A stretch of 6,634 nucleotides of DNA from Pseudofrankia asymbiotica (lineage in GTDB: Bacteria > Actinomycetota > Actinomycetes > Frankiales > Frankiaceae), in contig NZ_MOMC01000031.1 of the NCBI RefSeq assembly GCF_001983105.1, positions 67,152-73,785 of the forward strand, written 5' to 3'. Positions 5,903 through 6,634 of this stretch are shown here, in pieces. A model generated the notes under the pieces. That model did no database searches. It had not been told where the DNA came from and saw only the letters and a program-made list of their open reading frames with translations. Position 1 is the stretch's first letter; each line of letters opens with the position of its first letter. The translations under genes were made by a program, and so were the position numbers.

Positions 5903-6634
5903 TCAGCCCTCGGTGTGCGCGCCGAGAGTGTTGCGCCGACGCCGGGCCGCGACCCGGAGCAGCAGACCGCCGCCGAGGAGGGCGAAGGCGATGGAGGCCA
6001 TGGCCCCGGTCTCGACACCGGTGAACGGCAGGGCACCGCCGGCCGGGGTCGCGCCGCCGGCGCCGCCGACACCGCCTACGCCGACGACGCCGACACCGAC
6101 GCCGACACCGACGCCGCCGACACCGTCACGGCAGTCCCTGTTCTTGTCGTCGAACAGGCCGTCGTCCTTGCCGTCCCTGCCGTCCTTGCCGTCCTTGTCG
6201 TCCCTGCCGTCCTTGCCGTCCTTGTCGTCCCTGCCGTCCTTGCCGTCCTTGTCGTCCCTGCCGTCCTTGCCGTCCCTGTTGCCCTTGTCATCGATCGGGC
6301 CGGCCAGCACGTTCCTGTTGCCGTCCCTGCCGTCCCTGCCGTCCTTGCCGTCCTTGAAGCAGTCCCTGTCCTTGTCCTTGTTCTTGTCGTCCCAGCCGTT
6401 GATCGGGATCGGAATCGGGACCGGGATGCCGTTGATCACGGTGATGTTGCCCTTGCCGTCGGTGATGGCGCCGCCGAGGCCCGGGTCCCCGACGCCACCG
6501 ATGTCACCGATGCCACCAGGACCACCGATGCCACCAGGACCACCAGGACCACCGACACCGCCGGGGCCGAGCACGAGGACCGTGGCCGTCAGGGTCCGGT
6601 TGATCGGTGCGGCGGCCAGCGGAGTCTTGAGCTC
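5903..6634 (-). CDS. Gly-rich collagen-like LPXTG cell-wall surface protein, N-terminus cut by window edge
   Basis: The frame is open from the right edge to a TGA at 5903-5905, giving 243 visible residues. A GTG at 6574 lacks a ribosome binding site and would leave no signal peptide, so I treat the start as lying outside the window. Regions in order: a short unremarkable N-terminal part; a run of GPG/GVG/GIG triplets; a spacer with IPVPIPIPI and the first Cys; a highly charged Gly-Lys-Asp and Gly-Arg-Asp region with nine-residue units of the type KDGKDGRDD in four tandem copies; a second Cys; a Val-Gly elastin-like stretch (GVGVGVGVGVV); and a sorting signal. The sorting signal is LPFTG (202-206), a hydrophobic helix (about 212-226) and RRRR. 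A sortase would cut after the Thr and attach the protein to peptidoglycan. The Gly-X-Y triplets suggest a collagen-like stalk, but Asp replaces Gly at some third positions. No functional domain is visible. Confidence 0.82.
   Translation of the reverse strand, partial: ELKTPLAAAPINRTLTATVLVLGPGGVGGPGGPGGIGGPGGIGDIGGVGDPGLGGAITDGKGNITVINGIPVPIPIPINGWDDKNKDKDRDCFKDGKDGRDGRDGNRNVLAGPIDDKGNRDGKDGRDDKDGKDGRDDKDGKDGRDDKDGKDGRDGKDDGLFDDKNRDCRDGVGGVGVGVGVGVVGVGGVGGAGGATPAGGALPFTGVETGAMASIAFALLGGGLLLRVAARRRRNTLGAHTEG
6170..6277 (-). repeat. 27-bp tandem repeat, four copies, coding for KDGKDGRDD units
   Basis: Four head-to-tail 27-base units lie at 6170-6196, 6197-6223, 6224-6250 and 6251-6277. The middle two are identical, and each outer unit differs by one base. 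Each unit is built from 9-base subunits of the form CCGTCCTTG, which also occur outside the array (about 6323-6356). The period is a multiple of three, so copy-number change would keep the reading frame and change only the length of the surface protein. Confidence 0.9.

Noticed and set aside
6170..6277. Tandem repeat as a CRISPR array
   Set aside because: The units are head-to-tail without unique spacers and are in frame with a coding sequence, so this is a protein repeat.

Overview
The window comes from a high-GC Gram-positive actinobacterium. The evidence is strong G/C preference at third codon positions, purine-rich ribosome binding sites, a GTG start, and a three-gene succinate dehydrogenase of the mycobacterial Sdh1 type. 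Frankia or a relative is my guess; the genus cannot be settled from this sequence.

Layout from left to right. Bases 1-1268 (minus strand, cut by the left edge) encode a Tat-exported PhoX-family (DUF839) phosphatase. Bases 1282-2018 are a long divergent intergenic region with no convincing gene, but with several strong hairpins, an AT-rich 18-bp dyad and a Crp/GlxR-like half-site pair. Bases 2019-5688 (plus strand) are a succinate dehydrogenase operon in the order sdhC (five-helix membrane anchor), sdhA (flavoprotein), sdhB (iron-sulfur protein), with no sdhD. Bases 5722-5759 form a strong hairpin terminator that serves both converging transcription units. Bases 5903-6634 (minus strand, cut by the right edge) encode the C-terminal part of a low-complexity, Gly-rich, collagen-like LPXTG surface protein with a 27-bp tandem repeat.

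The sdh genes together make a membrane enzyme: SdhA oxidises succinate to fumarate on FAD, SdhB passes electrons through three Fe-S clusters, and SdhC anchors the complex and reduces (mena)quinone. The anchor is not the classic haem-b SdhC/SdhD pair. It has a Cys/His-rich motif (C207-H-S-C-R-H-L-C214) at the predicted cytoplasmic end of its fourth helix, where a redox cofactor would be expected. The two flanking genes encode cell-envelope proteins, a Tat-exported phosphatase and a sortase substrate, and have no visible functional link to the sdh operon.

I see no mobile element, CRISPR array, tRNA or rRNA. No wholly new system is evident. The points most worth a second look are the SdhC Cys/His cluster, the structured region between the PhoX gene and sdhC, and the repeat-bearing collagen-like protein.
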